NCBI GenBank assembly: GCA_030267965.1
Contig: BRYA01000259.1
Coordinates: forward strand, 65,480 to 77,818
Direction of reading: 5' to 3'
Length of the DNA: 12,339 nt
Source of the DNA: Triparma columacea
Taxonomy: Eukaryota; Sar; Bolidophyceae; Parmales; Triparmaceae
Below the pieces are notes generated by a model, which was given only the letters and a program-made list of their open reading frames with translations, ran no database searches and was not told where the DNA came from. Shown here in pieces: positions 1-8,674 of the stretch. Numbering within the stretch: the stretch's first letter is position 1; every line of letters starts with the position of its first letter. Both the position numbers and the translations under genes were made by a program.

Positions 1-47
1 CCCCTGCTCCCCCCCCCCCTCCCTAAAAAGGCCGCTCTTCACCCAAG

Positions 48-2019
48 CTACCTTATCCCCCCTCCCCCTCCCCCGCTCCTCCTCGTCTTGCTTCTCCTTG
101 TCTTCTGTCCTCCCCCCCCCTCCCCCCCCCCTCTCTTCCCTCTCATTGTCTGTCCTCCTACTCCCCCCGTCCTCCTTCTCATTTTCCCCTTCTCTCTCTC
201 CCCTCCCGTGCCCCCCCTCCTCCTCTCAAGTTTCCCCCCCCTAGCGTAGTCGCTCTTCCTACTGCTAAGTCCATCCAGTGGTTCCCCCCTAACAACCGCC
301 TCCTCAATAGCCTTCGCCAGTACCTTATCCCTCTTCGCTACCAACGCCGTAACCTTACCCTTAGCCCCAACGTCACCAACACCTCTAGCCGTCCTACCGG
401 CCCTGTGTAGGTAGTCAACGCTGTTGAGTGGGAAGTCGAACATAACCACGTGCTCGACTGAGGGTATATCGAGACCCCTGGCTGCCATGTCTGTACATAC
501 CAGTACGTCACACCTTCCCCCCCCACCGGTTCCCCCCTCCTGATCCATCCCAGCACCTCTAAAAGCCTCGAGGTTAAGTGACCTGTCTCCGCTACTAAGG
601 TCACCGTGGTAGCATAGCGAGTCAACGCCGCTCTCCGCGAGTGCGTGTTCCGCGGCCCTGCAGCTCTGTACGGTGTTGCAGAATACCATGGTGAGAGGGT
701 TCCTGTTCCCGACTTTTGATGATACGCCGGAGGTTACGACATCGGTTAGGAGGGAGAGCTTGTCGGTTGGACCGACGTCGACGAATACTTGACGGAGCCT
801 AGGGACGGCGCGATGGAGACCTTCAGAAGGGGGAGTGGGGGGGGGGGGGAAGGGAAGGGAAGGGAAAGGGGGGGGTTAGGGGTTGATGCGCAAAAAAGGG
901 TCGACAGAACGACCCGGGCAATCTATATTGCAAAAATGGCTCACCTGCGGCCTCCAGCACCCTCATCGTTTTCGGTAGTGCAATGGTTGGTCCTCCTCCC
1001 TCCACCTCCTGTCCCCTCTCCCTTGCCTTGGCGACTTTATTGCTCTCCTCCCCGTTCAAAAGCCTCCTAACAGCCTGCGTCATCGTCGCCGTCGTTAGTA
1101 CGACCTGCGGTGCCGATTCCCTGCACTCCCTCTTCTCCCTATCCTCGTCTCCCCTGTAAAGACATGGGTGTAGGAGTTCCGCAATGTCCCCCTGGAATCC
1201 CTGCTCTAGCATGGTGTCCGTCTCGTCTATAACGAAGGTTGAGACGGAGCCGAGGAACACGTTCCCGTCGTTACGGTGCTTGAGGATCCTCCCGGGGGTA
1301 CCGACGACGATGTCGACGCATTTGTCGAGGGAGCGGCGCTGCTTACCCATGTCGTCCCCGCCGATTATACCAACGGAGGAGAGCTTGCAGGTGTGGGAAA
1401 GGTCCTTCAGGACGGAGAGGATCTGGGAGGCGAGCTCCCTCGTCGGGGCCATTATGACAGCCCGGGGCCTCCTAACCTTGCGGGAGGACGCCTCAGTCAA
1501 GGAGGACGAGGAACTACCCATCAGGAGCTCCTCGCCCTTGAGCTTCTGCATCACGGGGAGGAGGTAGGCGAGGGTCTTCCCGCTCCCAGTGGCCGCGGCG
1601 AAGGCGACCGAGTTGGAGGAGAGCAGAGCTGGGATTGCAAGCTCCTGAATGGGGGTAGGGGACGAGAGGTTGGCTCGATCTAAGCCTAGCTTGAGCTCAT
1701 CCATCAGGCCTAGGGAGGCCCAGCCGCCCTTAGAGGACGAAGCGTCGAAGGACGAGTCGTCGGCTGCACCCTTGGGAGCACCAAAGGGCTTGCTGGACTT
1801 TTGGGCAGCAGAGTTGTCGGGGGTTAGGGCAGAGTCATCAGCTGCGCCACCGAATGCGGAGGAATGAAGTCTAAAGGGCGTCACGAGTTGCTGGACCGAA
1901 GGAGATATGCGATAAAATGATTTAGAAGGCAAGTGAAGTCTACCCACTGCAGTCGGTCGAAGGGCCTGGCCTCTGAATACATTGATGAGGAGCATCAGGA
2001 GGCTGAATTGGACCAGCAT
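48..2019 (-). CDS. DEAD-box ATP-dependent RNA helicase, two exons (join 48..820, 945..2019)
   Basis: ATP-dependent RNA unwinding or RNP remodelling enzyme of the DEAD-box family (superfamily 2). Splicing out 821-944 gives 615 aa and restores one continuous helicase core. RecA domain 1 shows a Q-motif region (PTPIQ, 121-125), motif I AATGSGKT (142-149), Ia PTREL (192-196), Ib TPGR (241-244), motif II DETD (265-268, not DEAD) and motif III TAT (310-312, not SAT). RecA domain 2, mostly in exon 2, shows MVFCNT (403-408), [13 protein letters not shown] (468-476) and HRAGRTARG (497-505). The first ~20 residues are hydrophobic and are followed by a basic, Ser-rich, acid-poor stretch, suggesting a signal or organelle transit leader (plastid or mitochondrion, inferred). 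The tail after about 545 is Arg/Gly-rich, typical of RNA-binding extensions, but lies in simple sequence, so the 3' end is less certain. The ATG at 2019 is the first in this frame. The exact orthologue was not determined. Confidence 0.92.
821..944 (-). other. Spliceosomal intron of the helicase gene (124 bp, phase 1)
   Basis: On the minus strand the donor is GCAG|GTGAGC (intron begins at 944) and the acceptor is CTTCTGAAG|GT (intron ends at 821). Joining the flanks makes a Gly codon and continues into [16 protein letters not shown]..., a normal start for the second RecA domain, with no stop before MVFCNT. A CTAAC branch-site candidate lies at 879-875. It is followed by C/T-rich sequence, including a 13-base C-run (837-849 as G on the plus strand). 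Confidence 0.85.
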
Positions 2020-2606
2020 CGAGGTACGACGAAGGGACTGAAGAGAAGTGGGGGAGAGGCGGACGATAAGGAGGTTAAATACAGCCTGGGAATTTTGTGG
2101 AATGATGGCTAAAAGCTGATGGGGGGTGAATGGGTGGTCGAATAAAAAAAAACGGAACGAGGATAATCTGGAACCACGGAGGACCCTGGCGATGGTCGTT
2201 GACGGTAGAGTGGAGAAATACCGGCTCGTCGGAAGCTTCGTGTCTGCAAATGATACATAATATATAATGGATTAGGAAATGTCTACACCCCGAACGCCCG
2301 AATCAATCGCACTATAACACACCGACTTGAGACGGATCAAGACCGGCCCGATTACGAAAAAAAATCCTATATTTCAAGCGCTACTCCTCACACAAAGGAA
2401 TAAACCAAAAAAATCCTCAAAGAAGGTCTGGCTCACTTTCAGACAGATACTTTGAGTTCACAATCGGGCAGTTAAGCGTTACGCACATATACCAACCACT
2501 AGACGCCCCTTAGCCACTGCACCACCGAGTACACAGCTACCCCGCACAATAGAGGTCCCCCGGAGCCTGAGGGTTGAAGAAAAGTTTGAGTTGAGAAGAA
2601 GCGGGG
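2020..2606. promoter_or_regulatory. Divergent intergenic region between helicase and cupredoxin-like genes
   Basis: These 587 bp separate two head-to-head start codons and should contain both promoters and 5' UTRs. The part nearest the helicase is G-rich on the plus strand and the middle is AT-rich. A TATATAA element sits at 2261-2267, but it is about 240 and 340 bp from the two start codons, so its role as a TATA box is uncertain. Two A-runs share AAAAAAATCCT (about 2360 and 2406). An in-frame TGA at 2592-2594 bounds the downstream start. No gene or tRNA is visible here. Confidence 0.45.
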
Positions 2607-5600
2607 ATGGGTTCTGAACAAAAACTCACAGGGAGGGAATCACGGAGCAAGGCCGACAATCTTAAAAAAGGCACGGCAAGGGCCAATGCTACGAACACTG
2701 CGACGGTATCAGTTCGTAAGAACAATTTTAAGCAACAGCAGACTCTCCCCGCTCAATCTGAGAATGGAGAAAATAGGTCGTCTCAAAAGGGCACTGGGAC
2801 AACAACGAAGAAGATATCCAGCCCACCCGGTGGGGGACCTCGCGGGAAGGCTGCCGAAAGGTCTCCCAAGGACTCGGGGGGTGGAATCCCTGGGCAGGGT
2901 CGCAGGGCTGCTGCCAATACTGGGGTAGTCAGTGCATCAGGGTCTTCGAGGAAGTCGGCGGGCTCGGCTTCGAACGCGACGAATGCAGCCGCGGGCGGCT
3001 CCGGGAAGCACCAGGCCAGGTCGCGCGGAGGCGGAGGGGGAAGGGGGGGGGGGCACTCTACCCCTTCGACGAAATCTACACCCTCATCCACGCCGTCTAC
3101 CCCCTCCACTCCCTGCACCCCCTCCAACCCCTCCACCTCCTCCTCTCCCTCCACCCCCTCTACTTCCTCAATGAAGAAGTCTGGCGGGGGGACAACCAAA
3201 GCTCAATTGAAAGCTAAAACCATCACGATTCAGGACCACGCGTTCAAGCCCAGATCAATTAACATCAACCGAATCACAACGTCCCTCAGATTCGTCAACA
3301 AGGATGCCTCGGACCTGCACGTGCTGCAGTGCTGGAAGAAAAGGATCTCAGGGGGGGACGTCCTGGTGAAGGGAAACATCGAGCTCAAGCCGAGCGGGGT
3401 TTACTTCTACAACTTCAAGGAGCAGGGAGATTACGTCTTCAGGTGAGCTGTCGTCGTGGGTGCTGATTTCCCTCCAGATATATATATATATATATATATA
3501 TCAAACTAACCCCCCCCCCCCCGGCCTTCCCCTCCCCCTCCCCCAACACAGAGGAACCTCGTCACCGTTCCTCTCCCTCAAGGTGATGGTCACGGAGGGC
3601 GACAAGAGGAGCGGGCAGGACCAATCTTCGGCGTCGATCGCGAGGAGGTCCTCGCCTCAGCTGCAACAGAACCCTTCCTTGAACTCCTCCTCCACGTCCT
3701 CCTCCCCAACCAACTCATCTTCCGTAAATGTCTCTCGAAAGACGAAGAAGGACAACAACCTATCCGAGACGACGTCGAGATCCCTCAACTTTGCAACGAG
3801 ACGGGCAGCCTCCCCCGCCTCCCACTCTGTGGACAGTGAAACGTCTACGACCAGTAGCAAGTCCCTCAACAGCACTGAGGCCCAGATCTTTTTCACCAAT
3901 ACGACGTATCACCAACTCGCCAAGGACCAGGAAACGATACACCGCAAGGGGTCAGGCATGGAGCCCGTGGAGCTCCTCCAGAAGCAGAAGGAGTTGTGGA
4001 AGCAAGAGAAGAAGCAAGCGTCGTCGTCCTCCTCCTCCTCGTCTCTAGGCAATGCAATTTCGCCTTCCGCCAAGAGGAACAAGCACGATAGTGAGGAGGC
4101 CAAGGCCCTTGCGATGGAGAGAGCCCACATCAAGGCCATGGCGACGGCGAAGCAGAAAGCCAGCATCGTCTTAAAGCGGAGGGAGGAGGAGGAAAGGAAG
4201 AGGAGGGGAGGGGGAACGAACGCTACGCCCGTGGCCACTGCTGCGGCAGCGGCGGCGGGGGGGGGGGGGAAGAAGGGGGGGGGGGGCTTATCGGGAAATG
4301 GCAAGAAGGCGGCAGGCGGCGGAGGAGGAAACGGCAGCGGGGGGAAGAACAACAGCAACAGCAACAACAACAGCAACAGCAACAGCAACGGCAACAACAG
4401 CAGTAACAACAGCAGTAACAACAACAACAACAACAACGGGGGAGGCAACTCGAACAGCCCAAGCAACGGAAGCGGCGGGGGGGACAACGGAGGGAACGGA
4501 AACAACCACAGCAGCACGAAGTCGTCGACATCGACCACGAACCCGTCGTTGAAGAAGAAGGCCAAGACCTCTTCACCCAACGTCAGGAGGGGCAAGGTGA
4601 CGATTCACCTCACTCCCGACTTCGAGTTCAAACCTGCGAATGTCACGGTCGCGAGAAACAGCACCGTGACGTTCATCCTCGACGACGGCGTGATGGCAGG
4701 GAGCGAGCACCAGGTGGTGGGCTACGACTGCAAGGATGTGAACGACTCGCCAATGGCGTCCCCTGGTAAGGGAGGGAGCGGCAAGAAGGGAAAGGGGGGG
4801 GGACAAAATAAGCACCCGCCCCCCGCGGCCTTCCGGTCCCCGGTCTTGCAGAGGCTGTCGAAGGAGACGAGCTACAGCTTCAAGGTCGGGGAGGGGACCC
4901 CAAGAAATCTTCAATACATGTGCGATGTGAACAACGAGATGAAGGGAAGGATCACCGTAGTGGACGACGCCAGCGATACCGGTGTAATCAGCTCAACGCT
5001 GAGCCTGGGGGTAGAAAGTTCGAGCAGCGAGGAGGCCTCCCAGGAGGGGAGGGAGCAAGCCAGGCTGGTTGGGGGGGGCAAGAAGGAGAAGTTGGCTTCC
5101 CTCTCAGCCTCCGACGAGCTAGGCATGCAGCGGGGGGACGACAACGATGAGGCAGTGGATGCGGAGGGCAATGCAAAGAAGAAGAAGAAGAAGAAAAAGA
5201 AGAAGAAAAAGAAGAAAAAGAGTGCCCCCTCATCGGCTGAAGATGCAGCCCTGTCCAGGATTTACAGGCTCTCGCCCTCGTCGGATGCGCACCTTGTGGA
5301 CGCCGAAGACTACAACCATTCCCTCACCAGGACTCAGCTCATCCAGAAGGACGCGTTCAGCCCCGTTAGGCTTGAGATTGTGACTGGACAGATCCTCGAG
5401 TGGAAGTCCGAGGACACGAGCACCGCGTTCCACAGGATCGAGGTCAGGGAGGGCAGGGACAGCGACACGGGGAAGCTGCTGTTCAGGTCCGGTGAGCTGA
5501 AGCTCAACGACGTGTGCAGGGTGGTCTTCGAGCGCTGTGGCCACTACACAGTCATGGACCCCATCTTCAACTACAAATGGCGGGGCCACCTTATAGTGTC

Positions 5601-7662
5601 TAACTGCAACGACGACAGCTTCGACGAAGACGCGGACTCAAGCGACTCCTTCGCGACTGATTCGGCCGAAAGTCTAACGAGGCCGGGGACGAGCCCCTTG
5701 GCGGGCTACGGGTCTGCGGGAGGGAAGCCCCTCGGACTCATGGGATCCTTCCCCCTCCCAACCAAGGTAGTTACTACGACCCCCAGCCTCGCCAACCAAA
5801 CTGGGGACTTCAGCGACGTTGTGCTCGACTGCGAGGAGGACACCCCGCTTGGAATGGGCCTCGGGGACTTCAACCCCAACGACGTGGACCTGGATCTGGA
5901 GGTCGAAGACACCGTGGTGAAGAGACTCGACGGGGACTTCGAAGAGAAGGGCGAGGGAGGAGAAGGGAAGAAAAAGAAGAAAAAGAAGAAGAAGAAGAAG
6001 AAGGAGGAGGGAGCGGATCAGCACCAGTCGGCGGTTAAGGAAGAGGAGCAGGAGGTGGTGGAGGTGGAGATAAAGGGGGAGGCGGAAGCCAGGGACAGCA
6101 AGGACAAAGGGAGGGGGGTGGATAAGGGGAAGGAAAGCGACGAAGAGCTCGAGAGCATTATCAAAAGCGTCGAGCTGGAGCAGGCCAAGAAGCAGCAGAA
6201 GCGCGAAGCCGAGCAGCCCCCCAAGAAGCTCACGAAGAAGGAGAAGGAGAAGCTAAAGAAGGAGAAGAAGAAAGCCAAGCAAGAGGAGGAGGAAATGATG
6301 AGCCTGAGGCTCCTGAGGGAGGAGGAGCAGGCGGCTCTGTTGAAGAAGCAAAAGTTGGTCATGGAGAAGAAGGAGGAAGCTCGGAGGAAGATGATCGAAG
6401 AAGTCAAGAGGGAGAGGAAGGAGGAGGAGGAGGACAGACAGATGTTGGAGAGGGAGAAGAAGGAAAAGGAGAAGAGGGAGGCCAATAAGGCCTCGGCGGA
6501 GCTGCAGAGGAAGCTCAAGGATGAACAAGACAGGAGGGAGGCCGAGGAGAAGGGCAGGGAGGAGAAGGAGAGGAATAAGAAGGAGAAGAAGGAGAAGAAA
6601 AAGGCGAAGGAGGAGAGGGCGAAGGAGGAGAGGGCGAAGGAGGAGAAGGCGAAGGAGGGGAAGGCGAAGGGAGAGAAAGAAAAGGAGGAGAAAGAGAAGG
6701 AGGGGAAGGAGAAAGTCAAGGCGTCGGCCAAAGACAGGGTTGCGGCCAAGATTAGCGCTTCGCCACCGCCGGCTCCAACCCGGGACCTCCGCTCTCCGCC
6801 AGTGCCCCCGCCACCGTCACCGTCACCACCGGCCTCAGTCCAAGAAATGAGCTCCCCACCGCCTCCGCCCCCACCCGCGCCCCAAAACACCCCCGCAATG
6901 AGCACTCCACAAAAACCCTTCAAAATTGACTACGTCTACAAGCCCACCCACTACCTCGTGAAAGACGGAGCGTCAGAGGAATGCATGATGATCGCTAAGG
7001 AGGGCAAGTACGTCACCCTGGCATTCGGGGCGAATGGGGACCCTAGCAGTCCTGCCCCCATGAAGCAGAGGAGGAAGTCACTGAAACTGAAGAAGATTGC
7101 AGTGGAGCAGGACGTAAAGGTAGAAGAGGAGGAGGAGAAGGGGCTGGCAGAAAAGGAAGTTTCAGAGAAGGAGTTGACAGTGGCAAAGCCAGAAGAAATG
7201 ATTCGCCCGAGGAAGTCCGAGAAGGAGATCATTGTGGTGAAAAAGGTCGAAAAGGTCGAAGAGTACATCTTTGGGGACTTTAGCGACGACGACGATTGCA
7301 AAGATACATCGAGGGAGAGGGACATCGACATGGTCAAGAGAATGGGCGAGGCAACTCCTCCGGCGCCGGCCAATCCTGCGGCTTCGGCCGCGCAGGCCCC
7401 CGTTTCGGAATCGGCACATGCCCAGGAAACAGCCGCGGCGGTTCAGTCGGCCGCAGTGACCAAGCCAATGACACCACTGCCGCTCCCTCCCACACCACTG
7501 CCGAGACCTCCCAAGCCCCTGCCGCCCACGCCTACCGTGCAGAAGAAGGTCTACGGCGAGAACGAATTTAACCCTCGGGAGGCGGAGAAGTACCTAGTCA
7601 TGAAGCTCGACAGGGAGCTTAAAATAGCGAACAAGAAAAAAGGAAGCGCTGTCTTCCTCTAG
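2607..7662 (+). CDS. Large cupredoxin-like multidomain low-complexity protein, two exons (join 2607..3442, 3552..7662)
   Basis: I do not recognise a named family; function unknown. Splicing gives 1648 aa. Order: Lys/Ser/Gly-rich N-terminus without signal peptide; Ser/Thr/Pro repeat 151-188; cupredoxin-like domain 1 about 204-296; Ser-rich linker; Gly and Asn/Ser tracts to about 590; domain 2 about 626-751 with a Gly/Lys/Pro-rich insert; poly-Lys 821-835; domain 3 about 879-963; acidic linker; poly-Lys 1085-1096; Lys/Glu coiled-coil-like region about 1100-1340; poly-Pro 1350-1401; a hydrophobic patch about 1402-1445; a Pro-rich tail ending KKKGSAVFL. Domain 2 keeps His665, Cys736 and Met742, but the usual ligand His between the last two is Asn739. 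Domains 1 and 3 lack the C-terminal ligand set. Together this suggests a structural or binding role rather than electron transfer, and a cytosolic or nuclear place (inferred from no leader and many basic stretches). The start is supported by TGA at 2592 and a purine at -3. Confidence 0.8.
3057..3170 (+). repeat. Ser/Thr/Pro-rich coding repeat
   Basis: Degenerate tandem units of about 9 nt built from TCC-ACC-CCC-like codons encode residues 151-188 (STPSTPSTPCTP and variants). The stretch is just N-terminal to cupredoxin-like domain 1 and follows a Gly-rich segment that includes an 11-base G-run (3043-3053). The repeated TP/SP pairs are potential proline-directed kinase sites. It is a flexible linker by composition. 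Confidence 0.85.
3443..3551 (+). other. Spliceosomal intron of the cupredoxin-like gene (109 bp, phase 2)
   Basis: The donor is TTCAG|GTGAGC and the acceptor AACACAG|AGG. The split codon AG+A gives Arg279. Without splicing the frame stops at the TGA 3444-3446, one base into the intron. After splicing, GDYVFR joins GTSSPFLSLKVMV, which completes the last strand of cupredoxin-like domain 1, so the junction is supported by the fold. The intron carries an (AT)12 microsatellite, an ACTAAC branch-site candidate (3505-3510) and a 13-base C-run. The first alternative AG (3552-3553) would shift the frame. Confidence 0.88.
3478..3501. repeat. (AT)12 dinucleotide microsatellite inside an intron
   Basis: Twelve perfect AT units lie between the donor region and the branch-site candidate of the 109-bp intron. 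Such a perfect array is likely to vary in length between strains. It could form a short hairpin in the pre-mRNA. Confidence 0.95.
4257..4286 (+). repeat. Two coding G homopolymers, 13 and 12 bases
   Basis: G-runs at 4257-4269 and 4275-4286, separated by AAGAA, encode GGGG-KK-GGGG after an Ala tract. The reading frame is the same before and after: domain 1 and domain 2 of the cupredoxin-like protein share it. Both runs are therefore probably correct in the assembly, although they are prone to slippage. Confidence 0.9.
4348..4437 (+). repeat. Asn/Ser-rich coding trinucleotide tract
   Basis: Thirty codons made almost wholly of AAC and AGC/AGT, with one GGC, encode residues 545-574 of the cupredoxin-like protein. 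This is a disordered, prion-like composition placed just before cupredoxin-like domain 2. Confidence 0.9.
5176..5220 (+). repeat. Poly-lysine tract (15 codons)
   Basis: Fifteen consecutive AAG/AAA codons encode residues 821-835, between cupredoxin-like domains 2 and 3. AAG predominates, which limits uninterrupted A-runs to five. The tract is very basic and could act as a nucleolar or nucleic-acid-binding element. Confidence 0.95.
5968..6003 (+). repeat. Second poly-lysine tract (12 codons)
   Basis: Twelve AAG/AAA codons encode residues 1085-1096, immediately before the Lys/Glu-rich coiled-coil-like region. It is preceded by an acidic Asp/Glu-rich linker (DLDLEVEDTV), so charge switches sharply here. 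Confidence 0.95.
6604..6708 (+). repeat. Seven tandem 15-nt coding units (pentapeptide AKEER/AKEEK type)
   Basis: Units start at 6604, 6619, 6634, 6649, 6664, 6679 and 6694. The first two are identical (GCGAAGGAGGAGAGG) and later ones diverge step by step. They encode AKEER, AKEER, AKEEK, AKEGK, AKGEK, EKEEK, EKEGK. The array extends the charged helical region, and its in-frame period is what tandem duplication of a 5-codon unit would give. Confidence 0.93.
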
Positions 7663-8674
7663 GTAGAGGAAGGTAAAGAGGAGAAGGGTGGGGTTGGGGT
7701 GAGGTGGAGTGGGGTGGGGAGGATGATTGACGAGACAACAGATGACAAAAGACGAGACGACAAAACTATAGCTAAAGACAATGTAAACAATGCCGATTAC
7801 ACACACAAAAACTTTACATTTTAAGAGGGGTTTGGGCGGGTTGGGTTGGAAGGAGGCAAGGGAAGGGAGGAAATGTTTATGAACGTTGTTTCAAAGCTAC
7901 AGTATTTTCGAATGTAGGGAGGAAGGCGACAGTGCCAAGGGTGAGTGGATGCTACGAACTTGCTTGCTGGATTTATGTGTTGTGTGTGAGTGGGGGAAGG
8001 AGGAAGGGTGCAGCATATGATACAATTTTGTTATTGGGAAGATAATAGCGTACTTAAAATGGCAAGTGGGAACAAACACCGTACTTACGACTGGAAACAC
8101 GGAGATATAGAGGCATAACGAAGTTCAAGGTGTGAACTTCAAACTTTCTGAACACCTCAAAACAATTTCTGAATACATTAACCTCATTTACATCGCATTT
8201 TCGTATTCGTTGCAACAAGAAGATCGATAATACTACACAACACTCAGAAAATAGAGTTTGACGGCTTTAAGTGTTGACTGAAGCATAATACTAGCTCACA
8301 CCACTCCCGGCCAACGTCGTGATCACAAGCAATTTAGTCCTCATTTGGAAGGTGAGAATGTGAAGAGAGGGACGAAAAGGCTTTACATTGGATCGGAGCG
8401 GTATATTGAGGGGTTCTATGGGCCTGATCGTGATGATGAGGCCTGCCCCCACCCTGCAACTTGCCCCCCAGATGAGGACTGGCGTTAGGCACTTGCGATG
8501 GACCGAAACAGATTGGGTGATTTTGGAAAATATGAAATCGCGCAATAATGAACCACTATACGAGTATGCTAATCTACGTCATCTTCACTCACACCAAAAA
8601 ACGCCGCTCCGCCACTTTTTTTTGACGCACGTTGATCGCGAACGCATGATTTTCAGCACCCAATCAAGATCGTC
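7663..8674. other. Intergenic region without a convincing gene
   Basis: This holds the 3' UTR and terminator area of the cupredoxin-like gene and the upstream region of the START-like gene, both transcribed rightwards. The first part is G/A-rich and the rest becomes AT-rich. No canonical AATAAA is seen downstream of the stop within the first ~200 bases. Short open frames on both strands (for example 7897-8100 minus, 8388-8711 plus) encode unremarkable sequence with no domain. A TTTTCAG at 8651-8657 just before the START-like ATG could be an acceptor of a 5' UTR intron, but no donor was identified. Confidence 0.5.
8120..8140. repeat. Perfect 8-bp inverted repeat with 5-bp spacer
   Basis: GAAGTTCA and TGAACTTC flank AGGTG. 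The site lies in AT-rich intergenic DNA about 535 bp before the START-like start codon. It could be a dimeric factor site or a small hairpin, or chance; no second copy was found nearby. Confidence 0.5.

Noticed and set aside
866..886. Telomere-like CCCCTAACCCC in the helicase intron
   Set aside because: There is only one unit, and it is better explained as a CTAAC branch site beside a C-run, as in the other intron.
789..1867. Plus-strand frames over the helicase
   Set aside because: They overlap conserved helicase motifs on the other strand and show no domain of their own.
3909..4595. Long minus-strand frame opposite the cupredoxin-like gene, rich in Leu and Pro
   Set aside because: It is the antisense of Asn/Ser, Gly and Lys codon repeats. 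The product is monotonous poly-Leu/Pro without a domain, and the plus frame is joined to recognisable domains on both sides.
5176..5220. A-rich tract as the poly(A) tail of a retrocopy
   Set aside because: The tract is an in-frame AAG/AAA mix inside a long open frame, with coding sequence on both sides and no target-site duplication.
6018..6923. 301-codon minus-strand frame rich in Ser, Phe and Leu
   Set aside because: It is the complement of the Lys/Glu-rich coding region (AAG/GAG read backwards gives Leu/Phe/Ser). The absence of stops is explained by composition.
7897..8100. 67-codon minus-strand frame in the intergenic region
   Set aside because: It is short, Ser/His-rich and featureless, and open by chance in this sequence.
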